DNA of 64,000 nucleotides from an uncultured Bacilli bacterium (GCA_958413985.1 CATYVZ010000001.1:62001-126000); one strand, 5' to 3'. Positions 52,359 to 62,562 are shown, counted from the first letter of the stretch. A program made the numbers and translations. Notes: a model not told the origin generated them from the sequence alone.

Positions 52359-52621
52359 TTTCTCACCTCCGATATTTTTAAGATAAATTAAGAAATTTAT
52401 ATTGTTCAGTAATATTTTATTCTTAATTGTTTTTTTTCTCATAATAAATGTACCATAATTAATAAATTTATTAAAAATTATATTAAAAAGATTTTAGTGA
52501 AGTATAAAAGGATGATTAATTGGTCAATATATAATAGAATATTCGCAGATATTCACATAATCCTAGATATAATCTAGGTTTTTTTTTGATAATTTGTTAT
52601 AATATATAAGGAGGTTAAAAT
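52359..52621. other. Intergenic region with orphan hairpins
   Basis: 263 bases between the divergent sufS and HIT genes. It holds a possible -10 (TATAAT at about 52530), a small hairpin (GAATAT/ATATTC near 52538) and the strong terminator at 52562. A second -10 (TATAAT, 52598-52603) lies close to the HIT start. Confidence 0.4.
52562..52587 (+). terminator. Strong terminator upstream of the HIT gene
   Basis: CCTAGAT (52562-52568) pairs with ATCTAGG (52572-52578), followed by nine T residues. No coding gene ends here on the plus strand. Confidence 0.85.
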
Positions 52622-52981
52622 ATGGATTGTATTTTCTGTAAAATTATTAATGGCGACATACCGTCATATAAGATATATGAAGATGATATTGTCTATGCCT
52701 TTTTAGATATCAATCCTGATAGTGCGGGCCATACTTTAATTATTCCTAAAAATCATTTTCAAGACTTAGATGACATCGATGATGAAACATTAAATCATAT
52801 ATTGAAGATAAGTAAAATTTTGAAAAATAAATTAGAGGAAAAATTAAATTGTGATGGTTTAACTATCATTCAGAATAACGGCTTAGTTCAAGAAGTGAAA
52901 CATTTTCATATTCATTTAAAACCATATTATAAAAACGGTGACGATCGCCAAATTGAAGAAGTATATGAACTATTAAAGTAA
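52622..52981 (+). CDS. HIT-family hydrolase (HinT-like)
   Basis: 119 aa, CIFCKIINGDIPSYKIYED at the start and a full triad KHFHIHLKPY at the end (H-x-H-x-H). Purine nucleoside phosphoramidase family. AAGGAGG before the ATG. Ends one base before a convergent gene. Confidence 0.95.
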   Translation: MDCIFCKIINGDIPSYKIYEDDIVYAFLDINPDSAGHTLIIPKNHFQDLDDIDDETLNHILKISKILKNKLEEKLNCDGLTIIQNNGLVQEVKHFHIHLKPYYKNGDDRQIEEVYELLK

Positions 52982-52998
52982 TTATACTTCTTTTAATT
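52955..52998. terminator. Convergent terminator, HIT gene and unknown gene
   Basis: AGAAGTATA and TATACTTCT around a 17-base loop with T residues after; it overlaps both stop codons. Confidence 0.65.
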
Positions 52999-53866
52999 TT
53001 GTTTTCATTTCTTTAGTAGCAATTTGATTAAATAATTGGTCAATTTCTTTTTTTAATTCAGGGCTAGATTGTTCGTAAGCGAAAAAGTCTTCGATCATTA
53101 TCTGGAGCATATCTTTATCATTAGTAATTGTTGTCAACATATCATTAATAGATTTATTTTCAATTAAATTGATAACATCATAGTCGACTCCAAATAATAT
53201 ATCAGGATAAGTTTTTGTCATGACTTTTTTAAATTTATATGATCCTTTTAACATTTTCAATATAATTTTAGAGTAATTGTTATAATTGCCGATCGCTAAA
53301 ATATTTAAAATATCAGCTACCTTATAACTAGCTTCATACATTAAAGCATCGTTATTGGGATCTTCTTTAACGATATCAGCATACATTTTAATAAAGTCTT
53401 CGATAGTTCGATCTCGAAATAGTGTATATTTTTCTAATGAATAGAGTTTATTAAATTTAGCTAAATAGTTTTCATCTAGTTTAGAAAATATGTGAGCTTG
53501 ACCGACATTGTTAAGTGATTCATATTTGATAGGAGCATACATTATTTCTTGTAAAAGTGATTGGTTTTGATCGATAGTAAATAATAAATCTTCAAAGTCT
53601 TCGATCATATCATATATTTCTATCGTGCTTTTTTCTTCTTCGCTGATTGCATTTTCATCCTTTTTATCGATTAGTAAGCGAAAATGGTCAACAAAACCTA
53701 AACCGATAATTATTTTATATAATTTATCGTTTGTGTACTTGATTTCTTCACAAAATTCAAAATATTTTATGTTAGCTTCTTCATTACCATATTTATTGAT
53801 AAATTCAAATAATTTAAACTTCAACATTTGTCTAATTTGTTGATTTATATTGGCAATTTCTATCAT
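52982..53866 (-). CDS. Uncharacterised 294-aa helical protein
   Basis: Not recognised. No signal peptide or membrane segment, acidic (Glu/Asp-rich), predicted helical throughout, with EIYDMIEDFEDLLFTI and a C-terminal KKEIDQLFNQIA. GGAAGTGA upstream. Between the HIT and pnp genes, on the strand of pnp but with its own start. Confidence 0.6.
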   Translation of the reverse strand: MIEIANINQQIRQMLKFKLFEFINKYGNEEANIKYFEFCEEIKYTNDKLYKIIIGLGFVDHFRLLIDKKDENAISEEEKSTIEIYDMIEDFEDLLFTIDQNQSLLQEIMYAPIKYESLNNVGQAHIFSKLDENYLAKFNKLYSLEKYTLFRDRTIEDFIKMYADIVKEDPNNDALMYEASYKVADILNILAIGNYNNYSKIILKMLKGSYKFKKVMTKTYPDILFGVDYDVINLIENKSINDMLTTITNDKDMLQIMIEDFFAYEQSSPELKKEIDQLFNQIATKEMKTKLKEV

Positions 53867-53954
53867 AGTATCACTTCCTTGCCTAATATAATATCATATT
53901 TTTAATAAAAGTCAAAATAAAATCTAACTATTTATTAATATTTTTTATCTACAT

Positions 53955-53981
53955 AAAAGAAGCTTATTTTAAAGCTTCTTT
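53955..53981 (-). terminator. Terminator for pnp
   Basis: AAAGAAGCTT (53956-53965) pairs with AAGCTTCTTT (53972-53981); T-rich on the minus strand. Overlaps the pnp stop. Confidence 0.8.
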
Positions 53982-56093
53982 ACGCGATAAATTAAGTCTG
54001 CCTTTTTTATCGTAGCCTAATGATTTGACGATAATTTCATCGCCTATTTTAACGATATCACTTGGCTTTTCCACTCTTTCTTTGGCTAGATGTGAAACAT
54101 GAACTAATCCTTCAGTTCCAGGCCATAGTTCAACAAAGCATCCAAAATCTTCAATTTTGACAACTTTTCCAGTATAAATTTTGCCAGTTTCAACTTCTTT
54201 GACGACATCTTTGATCATTTCAGCTGTTTTTTCGATGATTTCTTTAGAAGTGTGGTAGATAATAACTCTACCATCATCTTCTAAGTCTACTTTAACAGCG
54301 TTGATATCATTTACTGTACTAACGTTACTTGCCTCTAAAATAATCTTTGTGATCATTTCGCCACCTTTACCGATAACATCTTTAATTTTGTTAGGATCAA
54401 TCGTAAATGTCATCATTTTAGGAGCATATTTACTTACTTCTTTTCGTGGTTCTTTGATCTCTTTTTCGATGGTATCTAAAATTTCTAGTCTCGCTTGATG
54501 AGCTTGTTCTAATGCTTCTTTTAATATCTGCTTAGTTATACCTTTAATTTTGATATCCATTTGTAATGCACAAATACCGTTACGAGTACCAGCTACTTTA
54601 AAGTCCATATCGCCTAGATGATCTTCTAATCCTTGAATATCAGTTAAGATCGTATAATCATCGCCACTAGTAATCAGTCCCATCGCAATACCAGCCACAG
54701 TTGCTTTAATAGGTACGCCTGCTGCCATTAGACTCATACAGCCAGCACAAATACTAGCTTGGCTACTACTACCATTAGATTCTAATATTTCTGATACAAC
54801 TCTAATTGTATATGGGAATTCTTCTTCACTAGGAATTACTTGCAATAGTGCTCTTTCCCCTAAAGCTCCGTGACCAATTTCCCTTCTTCCAGGTGAACCA
54901 TAGCGTCCAGTCTCACCAACTGAAAATTGAGGGAAGTTGTAATGTAAAATAAATCTTTTTGAATCTTCAATACCTAGACCATCTAATATTTGATGTTCCC
55001 CTAAAGCCCCTAAAGTAGTTATCGATAAACTTTGAGTCTCGCCTCTTGTAAATAAAGCTGAACCATGTGTTCTAGGTAAAATATCAATAGCGGTAGACAA
55101 TGGTCTAATTTCAGTCATTTTTCTACCATCAGCTCTAATTTTTTCTTTAACGACAATATTTCTAAATACTTCATATTTAACATTTTCAAATATATTTGCT
55201 ACTTTAACTAACAATTCCTCTAGTTCTTCGGCTGATAAATTACTGTTTTCTAATCGATATTTTTCTAATAATTGTTCTTTTATGTTATCTAAAGCAGTGT
55301 ATTTTTCTTGTTTTTCTTTAATTCTTAAAGCTTGATCGATTTGATCTTTAATTAAACTAGTAACTTCAGCAATTAGTTCTTTACTTATCTCTAATTTTGG
55401 ATAATCATATTTAGTGCTACCGATTTCTTCGATAATTTTTTCTTGAAAAGCAATTAGTTCTTTAATAGCTTCATGACCGAACATTAAAGCTTCTAACATA
55501 TCTTCTTCACTAACTTCTTTACTTCCCGCTTCGACCATATTGATAGCATCTTTAGTTCCGGATACTGTTAAATCAATATCCGACTTTTCAATTTCTTCGA
55601 CTGTGGGATTAATAATAAATTCTCCGTTAACCCGGCCAACTTTAACGCCAGCAACAGGTCCATTAAAAGGCACTTGACTAATGCATGTAGCCAAAGAAGA
55701 ACCAAATAAAGCCGTTATTTCAGGACTATTATCTTGATCAACTGACAATACTGTATTAACAATCTGGACTTCATTTTTGAAATCTTCTGGAAATAATGGA
55801 CGCATTGGTCGATCGATCATTCTTGCTGCTAAAGTAGCATTTTCTGTTGGTCTACCTTCTCTTTTGATAAAGCCACCTGGTATTTTTCCAACTGAGTATA
55901 ATTTTTCATTATATAAAACCATCAATGGAAAAAAATCTGCTAATAAATTAACGTTTTTTGACATGACGACAGTCGATAAAACAACTGTATCACCATATCT
56001 AACTAAAATTGATCCATGAGCTTGTTTAGCTAATTCTCCGTTTTCGACAATTATTTTTCGACCCCTAAAATTTGTTTCAAATATTTTTTTCAT
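53964..56093 (-). CDS. pnp: Polyribonucleotide nucleotidyltransferase
   Basis: 709 aa, 3'-5' exoribonuclease of the degradosome. Two RNase PH domains ([20 protein letters not shown]), KH domain with [12 protein letters not shown] and S1 domain ([15 protein letters not shown]). Start 56093 after AGGAGGAA. It follows rpsO, the standard order. Confidence 0.97.
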   Translation of the reverse strand: MKKIFETNFRGRKIIVENGELAKQAHGSILVRYGDTVVLSTVVMSKNVNLLADFFPLMVLYNEKLYSVGKIPGGFIKREGRPTENATLAARMIDRPMRPLFPEDFKNEVQIVNTVLSVDQDNSPEITALFGSSLATCISQVPFNGPVAGVKVGRVNGEFIINPTVEEIEKSDIDLTVSGTKDAINMVEAGSKEVSEEDMLEALMFGHEAIKELIAFQEKIIEEIGSTKYDYPKLEISKELIAEVTSLIKDQIDQALRIKEKQEKYTALDNIKEQLLEKYRLENSNLSAEELEELLVKVANIFENVKYEVFRNIVVKEKIRADGRKMTEIRPLSTAIDILPRTHGSALFTRGETQSLSITTLGALGEHQILDGLGIEDSKRFILHYNFPQFSVGETGRYGSPGRREIGHGALGERALLQVIPSEEEFPYTIRVVSEILESNGSSSQASICAGCMSLMAAGVPIKATVAGIAMGLITSGDDYTILTDIQGLEDHLGDMDFKVAGTRNGICALQMDIKIKGITKQILKEALEQAHQARLEILDTIEKEIKEPRKEVSKYAPKMMTFTIDPNKIKDVIGKGGEMITKIILEASNVSTVNDINAVKVDLEDDGRVIIYHTSKEIIEKTAEMIKDVVKEVETGKIYTGKVVKIEDFGCFVELWPGTEGLVHVSHLAKERVEKPSDIVKIGDEIIVKSLGYDKKGRLNLSRKEALK

Positions 56094-56110
56094 AATTCCT
56101 CCTCGTACAA

Positions 56111-56133
56111 TAAAAGACACTTAAAAAAGTGCC
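56111..56133 (-). terminator. Hairpin between rpsO and pnp
   Basis: GGCACTT and AAGTGTC around TTTT on the minus strand, with a short T run; likely a partial terminator or processing site. Confidence 0.6.
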
Positions 56134-56135
56134 TA

Positions 56136-56405
56136 CTATTTTCTTAAATTTAATTCTTTAATTACTTCTCTATACTTTGCTACATCGTGTTTCAATAAAT
56201 AGTTCAATAGACTTCTTCTGTGGCCAACTTTCTTTAATAAACCACGTCTTGAATGGAAATCTTGTTTATGAACTTTCAAATGTTCAGTCAAAGTATTAAT
56301 TTCATCGGTTAAAATAGCAATTTGAACTTCGATACTTCCAGTATCAGAATCATTTTTACCAAACTTTTTAACCAATTCTGCTTTTCTTTCTTTTGATAAA
56401 GCCAT
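56136..56405 (-). CDS. rpsO: 30S ribosomal protein S15
   Basis: 89 aa, with the four-helix S15 layout, [21 protein letters not shown] and [32 protein letters not shown] before the start. A structured leader precedes it. Confidence 0.97.
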   Translation of the reverse strand: MALSKERKAELVKKFGKNDSDTGSIEVQIAILTDEINTLTEHLKVHKQDFHSRRGLLKKVGHRRSLLNYLLKHDVAKYREVIKELNLRK

Positions 56406-56431
56406 CTAAATTCTCCTTTCTTTGATATTCG

Positions 56432-56478
56432 CTTGTAACCGAGAGTAAAATCGGAGACTTTTTATACTCAGAAACAAG
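56432..56478 (-). promoter_or_regulatory. Pseudoknot-like rpsO leader
   Basis: Read on the minus strand: an outer pair CTTGT/ACAAG (56478-56474 with 56436-56432) encloses GAGTA (56469-56465), CCGA (56454-56451), TACTC (56447-56443) and TCGG (56442-56439). GAGTA pairs with TACTC and CCGA with TCGG, in crossing order, which is an H-type pseudoknot. It ends 26 bases before the S15 start, the place of S15 autoregulatory leaders. Confidence 0.5.
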
Positions 56479-56519
56479 TACTACTTAATAATACACTAAT
56501 TTAATTAAAATGTAAATAG

Positions 56520-57374
56520 TTAAATAAACATTTTATAAGGTTTTAGTAAATTATTGACACTTTTGTATAGAGCTAATACGTCATCATCGACAAACAGTAC
56601 ATAATCTTGTTTATAGATGTTATCTATTTTTTGACCATTCATAATTTTAAATTTTAACTTATCGTCAACTTTAACGGTAAAATAATCCTTTAATGCATCT
56701 TTAAGAGAAATAACTTGGTAATCATTGTTTTTAATCTGTTCTAAAGAATAAGCTTCACTAATTACAAAATTACCTTGTTTAGTTCTTCTTAAATTTTTCA
56801 TTGTTCCAGCTGTTCCCAATTTATTAGCAATATCGTTTACTAAACTTCTAATGTAAGTTCCTTTGCTAACTAAGCAAGTAAATTTTATGACTGTTTGGTT
56901 ATTGTCATAGTTTAAACTATCTAAATGAATTTTTTGAATGGTAACTAATCTTTTAGGTAAAATAACTTCTTCGTTGTTTCTAGCATATTCATATAGTTTT
57001 TTACCATTTATTTTAACCGCAGAATAAATGGGTACTTCCTGATCGTAACTACCTAAAAAAGAGTTTAAGGTATCTATAATTTCTGCTTTGGAAAAATGTG
57101 TATTTTCTTCTTTTAAAACTTTACCAGTAACATCTAAAGTATCAGTTTTAAGACCTAAGATAGCTTCAACTTGGTATTCTTTTTCGGTAGCTGTAATTAT
57201 CTCGTTTAATTTTGTTGCTTTACCGACTGTTAAAACTAAGATACCAGTAGCTAATGGGTCTAAAGTTCCAGTGTGACCTATTTTTTTAGTTTTAAAGATT
57301 TGGGATACTTCGTTTACAACGTCACGACTTGTCATGTTTTTTGCTTTGTCAACTATCAATAAACCGTTAATCAT
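56520..57374 (-). CDS. truB: tRNA pseudouridine-55 synthase
   Basis: 284 aa with the catalytic Asp motif GHTGTLDPLATGIL, KINGKKLYEYAR and KGTYIRSL. Overlaps yugP by 8 bases. Confidence 0.95.
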   Translation of the reverse strand: MINGLLIVDKAKNMTSRDVVNEVSQIFKTKKIGHTGTLDPLATGILVLTVGKATKLNEIITATEKEYQVEAILGLKTDTLDVTGKVLKEENTHFSKAEIIDTLNSFLGSYDQEVPIYSAVKINGKKLYEYARNNEEVILPKRLVTIQKIHLDSLNYDNNQTVIKFTCLVSKGTYIRSLVNDIANKLGTAGTMKNLRRTKQGNFVISEAYSLEQIKNNDYQVISLKDALKDYFTVKVDDKLKFKIMNGQKIDNIYKQDYVLFVDDDVLALYKSVNNLLKPYKMFI

Positions 57375-58050
57375 CGCGCCCAGCTAATAAAATAATCAAT
57401 CTTAAAAGTTGCAGTAAATTGGAAATAAGACCAGCAACATAAGTCATAGCAGCTGCTGATAAGACTTTGCTGACTTGTTCGTGTTCGTCGTTATCGATAA
57501 TACCTAATTTAATTAATTGCTCTTTTGCTCTTTTTGAAGCATCAAATTCAACTGGTAAAGTAACTAATTGAAATATAATAGTTGCTACTAAAACTAAAAT
57601 ACTTATTTTTAAATAACCAGTTAATCCGCCAATTATTGAAATAACTAAACCAAAATAGCCTAAATAAGAAACTAGGTTAACAAAAGGAACTAACGCTGAT
57701 CTTATTTTCATAAATGTGTAACCTTCTTTATCTTGAATAGCATGGCCACATTCATGAGCAGCAACACCTACTGAAGAAATCGAGTCTTCGTGAAAAATGG
57801 TATGTGATAATCTGATTACTTTTCGTTTTGGATCGTAATGATCAGTTAATTCTCCTTGTGTCTCAACAATGTGAATATTTTCTAAACCATTAGCATCTAA
57901 TATTTTTCGCGCTACTTCTTGCCCAGATAGCCCTTTTTTAACTTTCACTTCCTTAAATTTTTTATAATTACTATTGATATTAATTTGAGCCCATATAACT
58001 ATAATAAATCCTAAAATAGCCAAACCCCAAAATAACATTATATCTTCCAC
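57367..58050 (-). CDS. YugP-type zinc metallopeptidase
   Basis: 227 aa, membrane protein: N-terminal helix, zinc motif AAHECGHAIQ, LSHTIFH before it and several later hydrophobic segments. GTG start five bases after GAGGTGAG, touching the cysS stop. Substrate unknown. Confidence 0.88.
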   Translation of the reverse strand: MEDIMLFWGLAILGFIIVIWAQININSNYKKFKEVKVKKGLSGQEVARKILDANGLENIHIVETQGELTDHYDPKRKVIRLSHTIFHEDSISSVGVAAHECGHAIQDKEGYTFMKIRSALVPFVNLVSYLGYFGLVISIIGGLTGYLKISILVLVATIIFQLVTLPVEFDASKRAKEQLIKLGIIDNDEHEQVSKVLSAAAMTYVAGLISNLLQLLRLIILLAGRDD

Positions 58051-59453
58051 TATCTCACCTCATATATTGTACCTTCACGGGTATCTTTAATTATTATATT
58101 TTTTTCTTCTAATTCTTTTCTTATTTTATCAGCTAATTCGTAATCTTTATTACTTTTAGCTAAATTTCTTTTTTCGATTTGTTCTTCGATATATCTAATA
58201 GTTTTTTGATCGATTATCTGTTCTTCTAATAAATCTAAAGACAATACTTGATCGTAAGATTTTATTATTTCTAACTTAGTACTATTATTAACATTTTCTT
58301 TTAAAATATCGTATAGACAAGTTAACATTAAAGAAGTATTTAAATCGTTATTGATCGCTTCTTTAAATTTATTTAAGTAACTGTTAACTATTTCTTTATC
58401 AACTTCACCACTTATATCATTTTTGATATTTTTAATTTTATTTTTTAATTTGATATAAGTATTACTAGCAATATCTAATGCATCATAACTAAAAACTAAT
58501 TGATTACGATAATGTGATTGTAAGCATAAAAGCCGATATGCTAAAGGATTATATCCTTTACTTTCTAATAAAGAAACGGTTAGGAAATCACCATTACTTT
58601 TACTCATTTTGCCAGTTGCATCGTTTAAATGTTCTCCATGTAACCAATAATGACACCATTCATGGCCTAAATAAGCTTCAGATTGCGCAATCTCATTAGT
58701 ATGATGCGGAAAGATATTATCGACCCCACCACAGTGAATATCTAAATATTCGCCTAGATACTTTATTGCAATTCCAGAACATTCAATATGCCAACCGGGA
58801 TATCCTATTCCCCAAGGACTATCCCATTTTAGTTTTTGATCTTTAAACTTACTAACTGTAAACCACAAACCAAAATCATAGGGATTTTTTTTATAAATGT
58901 CCTCATCGACATCTTCTCTAGCTCCAATTACTAGTTCCTGAGGATTTCGCCCTGATAATTGGTAATAATCTTTAATCTTAGAAATATCAAAATAAACATT
59001 ACCATTTGCAATATAAGCATAATCATCTTTTAATAGTTTTTCGATAAATTTAATATAAAAATCAATATTATCTGATGCTTTAACTACTATTTCAGGTTTT
59101 TCAATATTAAGTTTATGGGCATCGTCGAAAAATGTTTCCGTATAAAATTGCGCAATTTCCTGGACGGTTTTATGTTCTCTTTTTGCCCCTTTTAACATTT
59201 TATCTTCACCAGTGTCAGTGTCACCGACCATATGACCTACATCGGTAATATTCATACATCTTTTAACTTTATAACCGATATATTTTAAGCTTTTTTCTAA
59301 AACATCCTCAAAGATATAGGTTCTTAAATTACCAATATGAGCAAAATGATAAACAGTAGGTCCACACGTATATAGTGTAACTACATTTGAATCATGTGGT
59401 TTAAATTCTTCTATTTTTTTAGTTAAAGTATTATATAGTTTCAAGTAGATCAC
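58050..59453 (-). CDS. cysS: Cysteinyl-tRNA synthetase
   Basis: 467 aa, class I: CGPTVY (zinc Cys) with HIGNLR (HIGH motif) at the start, GWHIECSG, HTNEIAQS and KMSKSNGD. It heads the cysS-yugP-truB run. Confidence 0.97.
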   Translation of the reverse strand: MIYLKLYNTLTKKIEEFKPHDSNVVTLYTCGPTVYHFAHIGNLRTYIFEDVLEKSLKYIGYKVKRCMNITDVGHMVGDTDTGEDKMLKGAKREHKTVQEIAQFYTETFFDDAHKLNIEKPEIVVKASDNIDFYIKFIEKLLKDDYAYIANGNVYFDISKIKDYYQLSGRNPQELVIGAREDVDEDIYKKNPYDFGLWFTVSKFKDQKLKWDSPWGIGYPGWHIECSGIAIKYLGEYLDIHCGGVDNIFPHHTNEIAQSEAYLGHEWCHYWLHGEHLNDATGKMSKSNGDFLTVSLLESKGYNPLAYRLLCLQSHYRNQLVFSYDALDIASNTYIKLKNKIKNIKNDISGEVDKEIVNSYLNKFKEAINNDLNTSLMLTCLYDILKENVNNSTKLEIIKSYDQVLSLDLLEEQIIDQKTIRYIEEQIEKRNLAKSNKDYELADKIRKELEEKNIIIKDTREGTIYEVR

Positions 59454-59493
59454 CTTACTATATTATATCATAATCAAAAATATTTTAAAACAA

Positions 59494-59515
59494 AAAAACG
59501 CATTATTGCGTTTTT
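59494..59515 (-). terminator. Terminator for the lipoprotein-like gene
   Basis: AAAAACGCA (59494-59502) pairs with TGCGTTTTT (59507-59515). Confidence 0.8.
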
Positions 59516-60417
59516 GTCATTGTTTTTTCACTAGTTTTTTCTAAACACTGTAATGACTCATGGTTAACGATAGATCCTAAGAATCTTGAGCCATTTAAGA
59601 TTGGTTCACTACCATTGCTGCCATCAGATAAAGTCTTAATATCGATTTTGTTTTGAGCTGTTATTAAATCACTACCAGCATAGTATGTTGAGAATGTTGG
59701 CCAATATAATTCAGCCAATAACCCACCACCACTTGTTAAAGAGTGAATTGAATAATCACCATTTCCAGTAGTTAAGTATCCTGAACCAACAAGAAATTCA
59801 GTTACATATTTGAATGAATCTTGAAACTCATCACTAGTTATTGTTTCATCTTTTAAACCAGAAATTAAGTTTTGTAATTCTTTGTCTAATGTTGATAAGA
59901 TTTTTCTATCTTCTTTGTCATGAGCTAAAGAAGATAATGAAACATATTCGTCATTCATAACGTTATGTGAGTTTACTAAAGAAACATATCTATAAAAGTT
60001 ACTGATTTCTTCAACTATATTGATATCTCTATCTGCATATAAAGTAGCAATATCTTCTTGTGATAAATGATCGATATTAGTTATAAACAATGCTGATTTA
60101 ATAAACTCTGGATCAACGTTTAAACCTTTAGCTTGATCATCAGTTAAAATAGATTGTGTCATTTCTTCAAAATTATCAGCAGTCAAGGCAACAATTTCTT
60201 CTTCTTCGATACTAGGATCATTATTAGAAACATCTAAATTGTCATTAGAATTTTCGTATGATACTTGTGGAAGTGGAATATCACTAATTGTTTTATTTCC
60301 ATCTTCACAGCTACTAGCACTAAGTAAAGTAACAACTGTTAATCCTGTCAATATAAAGTTATTAGCATTTTTCTTTAAGAAACTTTTTGTGTTAGAAAAT
60401 ATTTTTATTTTTTTCAT
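59503..60417 (-). CDS. Uncharacterised exported protein, possible lipoprotein
   Basis: 304 aa. A basic N-terminus, a hydrophobic segment (NFILTGLTVVTLLSAS) and a Cys at residue 34 (lipobox-like but not typical) suggest export. An acidic linker follows (PSIEEEEIVALTADNFEE), then a helical domain of about 150 residues and a C-terminal half rich in Ser, Thr and Gly. No family recognised. GAGGG upstream; it precedes the tRNA genes on the other strand. Confidence 0.55.
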   Translation of the reverse strand: MKKIKIFSNTKSFLKKNANNFILTGLTVVTLLSASSCEDGNKTISDIPLPQVSYENSNDNLDVSNNDPSIEEEEIVALTADNFEEMTQSILTDDQAKGLNVDPEFIKSALFITNIDHLSQEDIATLYADRDINIVEEISNFYRYVSLVNSHNVMNDEYVSLSSLAHDKEDRKILSTLDKELQNLISGLKDETITSDEFQDSFKYVTEFLVGSGYLTTGNGDYSIHSLTSGGGLLAELYWPTFSTYYAGSDLITAQNKIDIKTLSDGSNGSEPILNGSRFLGSIVNHESLQCLEKTSEKTMTKTQ

Positions 60418-60586
60418 AATAAATTCCCCCTCTTTTTATATGGCGTTTATAATACCATAAAAATTTATTTTTGTCAAATTTTAATTAGAACAAATTTAAG
60501 TCAAAAATCTCAATAGTTGCCATTATTATAGCACTTTTTTTAATTTTGTCAAATTGAACAATTTTAAAAAAATTTTTTAAAAATTA

Positions 60587-60615
60587 TTGCATAAAATATA
60601 TAAATGTGTTATCAT
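60587..60615 (+). promoter_or_regulatory. Promoter of the two tRNA genes
   Basis: TTGCAT (60587-60592), a 17-base spacer and TATCAT (60610-60615), 21 bases before the first tRNA. Confidence 0.65.
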
Positions 60616-60636
60616 ATGAAAGTACAAATTGTTATT

Positions 60637-60713
60637 GGACCCTTAGCTCAGTTGGTTAGAGCATCCGGCTCATAACCGGGCGGTCGAAGGTTCGAGTCCT
60701 TCAGGGTCCACCA
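60637..60713 (+). tRNA. tRNA with CAT anticodon, probably tRNA-Ile2 (lysidine)
   Basis: 77 bases, CCA encoded. GGACCC/GGGTCC acceptor stem, GTTCGAGTC T-arm, and a CTCATAA anticodon loop (CAT at 60671-60673). The overall form resembles Bacilli tRNA-Ile2 (CAU), where TilS makes lysidine; an elongator Met tRNA is the alternative. Confidence 0.9.
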
Positions 60714-60721
60714 CTTTGTAT

Positions 60722-60806
60722 GCGGATGTGGCGAAATTGGCAGACGCACTAGACTTAGGATCTAGCGCCTTACGGCATGGGGGTTCAAGTCCCTTCATCC
60801 GCACCA
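60722..60806 (+). tRNA. tRNA-Leu (anticodon TAG)
   Basis: 85 bases, long variable arm (class II) and CCA encoded; anticodon loop CTTAGGA. 8 bases after the first tRNA. Confidence 0.95.
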
Positions 60807-60817
60807 GATTGATTGTT

Positions 60818-60847
60818 ACTCGAACTTTGTAAAAAGTTCGAGTTTTT
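60818..60847 (+). terminator. Terminator after the tRNA genes
   Basis: ACTCGAACTTT (60818-60828) pairs with AAAGTTCGAGT (60833-60843), followed by T residues. Confidence 0.88.
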
Positions 60848-60852
60848 AAATG

Positions 60853-60880
60853 CAAAAAAAGAGTTATTATAAAACAACTC
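60853..60880 (-). terminator. Terminator for the DUF4097 gene
   Basis: GAGTTATT (60861-60868) pairs with AACAACTC (60873-60880, one G-U pair); on the minus strand seven T residues follow. Confidence 0.7.
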
Positions 60881-60946
60881 CAAATTCACTAAAATATCAT
60901 TATAGTAATAAACACTATTCTATTAGTAGAAAATGACCCCTCTTTT

Positions 60947-61762
60947 TTAATCGATCGTAATACTTCCAACTCCACCATCTACCTGTAAAAATGTCGAACC
61001 ATTTCCATAAGTTATATTATTAGATATTCCTTTACCATCGATTTTTATCGAACCTAAACCTTTACTAGCCTTAATTGTATAGTTATCTATACCATCTAAT
61101 AGGCTTATTCTAACGCTACCAACACCTGAATCAATTTCATTAGTTCCAGTTAAAATAGCCTCTAAAATAAATTCTCCTGCTCCTAAATCTAAATCGATGT
61201 TATTGAAGTTGCTAGATATAATTTCCATTTTACCGGCACCACCATCGATATTTGCATCTTTTAAAACTGTCAAATTTTCAATATATACCTTCCCAGCACC
61301 CTGATCAAAATTAAATTCATCTGTTTTTAAATTGCTAATATAAATTGTCCCTGCCCCCGCTTCAATATCTATTTTATTTAAATAATTCATATCACTAGGA
61401 ATATAAATTACTAAATTACTTATTTTAGAGTTATGCAAGACAAAAAATCCTGTTTTTTCCTTAATTGTTACTTTGCCATTTTTATTTTCGTATTCGATTT
61501 TAGAGTTATTAGTTTCTACTTTAAATTCTGTTCCTTCTTTAATCTCTAAGCTAGTAAAACCTAACTTTATCTCTAATTCTTGAAAAGAAGTGTTATCTGT
61601 GATAATAGTTTTCATATCATCCATAATATTCTCATTATTATTTAATCCTAAAAAGCCTGCTAAAGAACCGACTCCCCAAATAATTCCAAAAACAATGTTA
61701 ACTGCTAATAAAGCAGCAAAGGCAATCGCTCCATATTTAACTATTTTTTGAAAAGATGTCAT
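60947..61762 (-). CDS. DUF4097-type beta-helix membrane protein
   Basis: 271 aa: one N-terminal membrane helix, then repeated beta strands with a Gly-Ala-Gly turn in nearly every repeat (IEAGAGTIYIS, FDQGAGKVYIE, IDGGAGKMEI, LDLGAGEFIL), the DUF4097 solenoid. Cell-surface stress role is inferred from its LiaF-like partner, which overlaps its start by 4 bases. Confidence 0.8.
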   Translation of the reverse strand: MTSFQKIVKYGAIAFAALLAVNIVFGIIWGVGSLAGFLGLNNNENIMDDMKTIITDNTSFQELEIKLGFTSLEIKEGTEFKVETNNSKIEYENKNGKVTIKEKTGFFVLHNSKISNLVIYIPSDMNYLNKIDIEAGAGTIYISNLKTDEFNFDQGAGKVYIENLTVLKDANIDGGAGKMEIISSNFNNIDLDLGAGEFILEAILTGTNEIDSGVGSVRISLLDGIDNYTIKASKGLGSIKIDGKGISNNITYGNGSTFLQVDGGVGSITID

Positions 61763-62445
61763 TTAATATCGACACCTCCAAACATGCAAATTGCATTAAT
61801 ATAAATTGTTTTGACATTTTTTCCTTTTGAGACGGTTGGCTTTTTATTAGAAACACCACCAAAGATAGAAGTAGATTTAACTTTTACTTTGACATTTTCT
61901 GGTACTAAAATATCAATTCCTCCGAAGATAGCACTACAATTAATTACTTGATCTTTTTTAATAGTTGCATTCCTTAAATCGCATTTTGTACCACCAAAAA
62001 TAGCATTTAAATTAGTGCCTTTAAATTCTTCATCGTTAAAATTTAAAGTTTTACCTGAAAAAATCGCATAACTTTCATTTTCTTTATTGTTGCTTTGGTT
62101 AATTTTTTTAATTTCATTATTAATTTTACTTTGAAATACATCTTTAAATATAATAGATAAACCAATAATTACTAATATTATTGGCAAAGCCAGCTTCCAA
62201 ATAAGATTAAAATCTAGAATTCCTTGACAACATAATAACAATGCTCCACCAACTAATAAACCGATTAAATTACCTATTTTTTCATTTTCTGTAAATATAC
62301 CGATAAAACTTGGAACAATAATAAATAATGTCCACCAACCAGAAAAGAAAATATCGATATTAGTAATATCCAAAGCATTAAGCCCTAATATCAAACCTAT
62401 CCCAATTAAAACAAAACCCCATAAAACTTTTCCTAATTGTTTCAT
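61759..62445 (-). CDS. LiaF-like cell-envelope stress protein
   Basis: 228 aa: four membrane segments (about residues 1-95), then a short linker and a C-terminal beta domain with repeated I-F-G-G turns (NAIFGG, AIFGGIDI, SIFGGVS, CMFGGVDI), as in LiaF/YvqF. AGGGAGAAAG upstream. In Bacillus LiaF regulates LiaRS; the two-component system at 46.8-48.8 kb is not adjacent. Confidence 0.85.
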   Translation of the reverse strand: MKQLGKVLWGFVLIGIGLILGLNALDITNIDIFFSGWWTLFIIVPSFIGIFTENEKIGNLIGLLVGGALLLCCQGILDFNLIWKLALPIILVIIGLSIIFKDVFQSKINNEIKKINQSNNKENESYAIFSGKTLNFNDEEFKGTNLNAIFGGTKCDLRNATIKKDQVINCSAIFGGIDILVPENVKVKVKSTSIFGGVSNKKPTVSKGKNVKTIYINAICMFGGVDIK

Positions 62446-62562
62446 AATTTTACTTTCTCCCTCAATTTAATTATATCATAATTTATCTTTCACTTTTTAA
62501 AAAAATATATTAACAATAGTTTATTATCAAATATAATATATAAACATTTTATAATTTAAAAC

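Noticed and set aside
60670..60855. A 61-aa minus-strand frame across the two tRNA genes.
   Set aside because: It is the well-known false ORF antisense to tRNA genes (GLEPPCRKAL...); it has no ribosome site and both tRNAs fold well.
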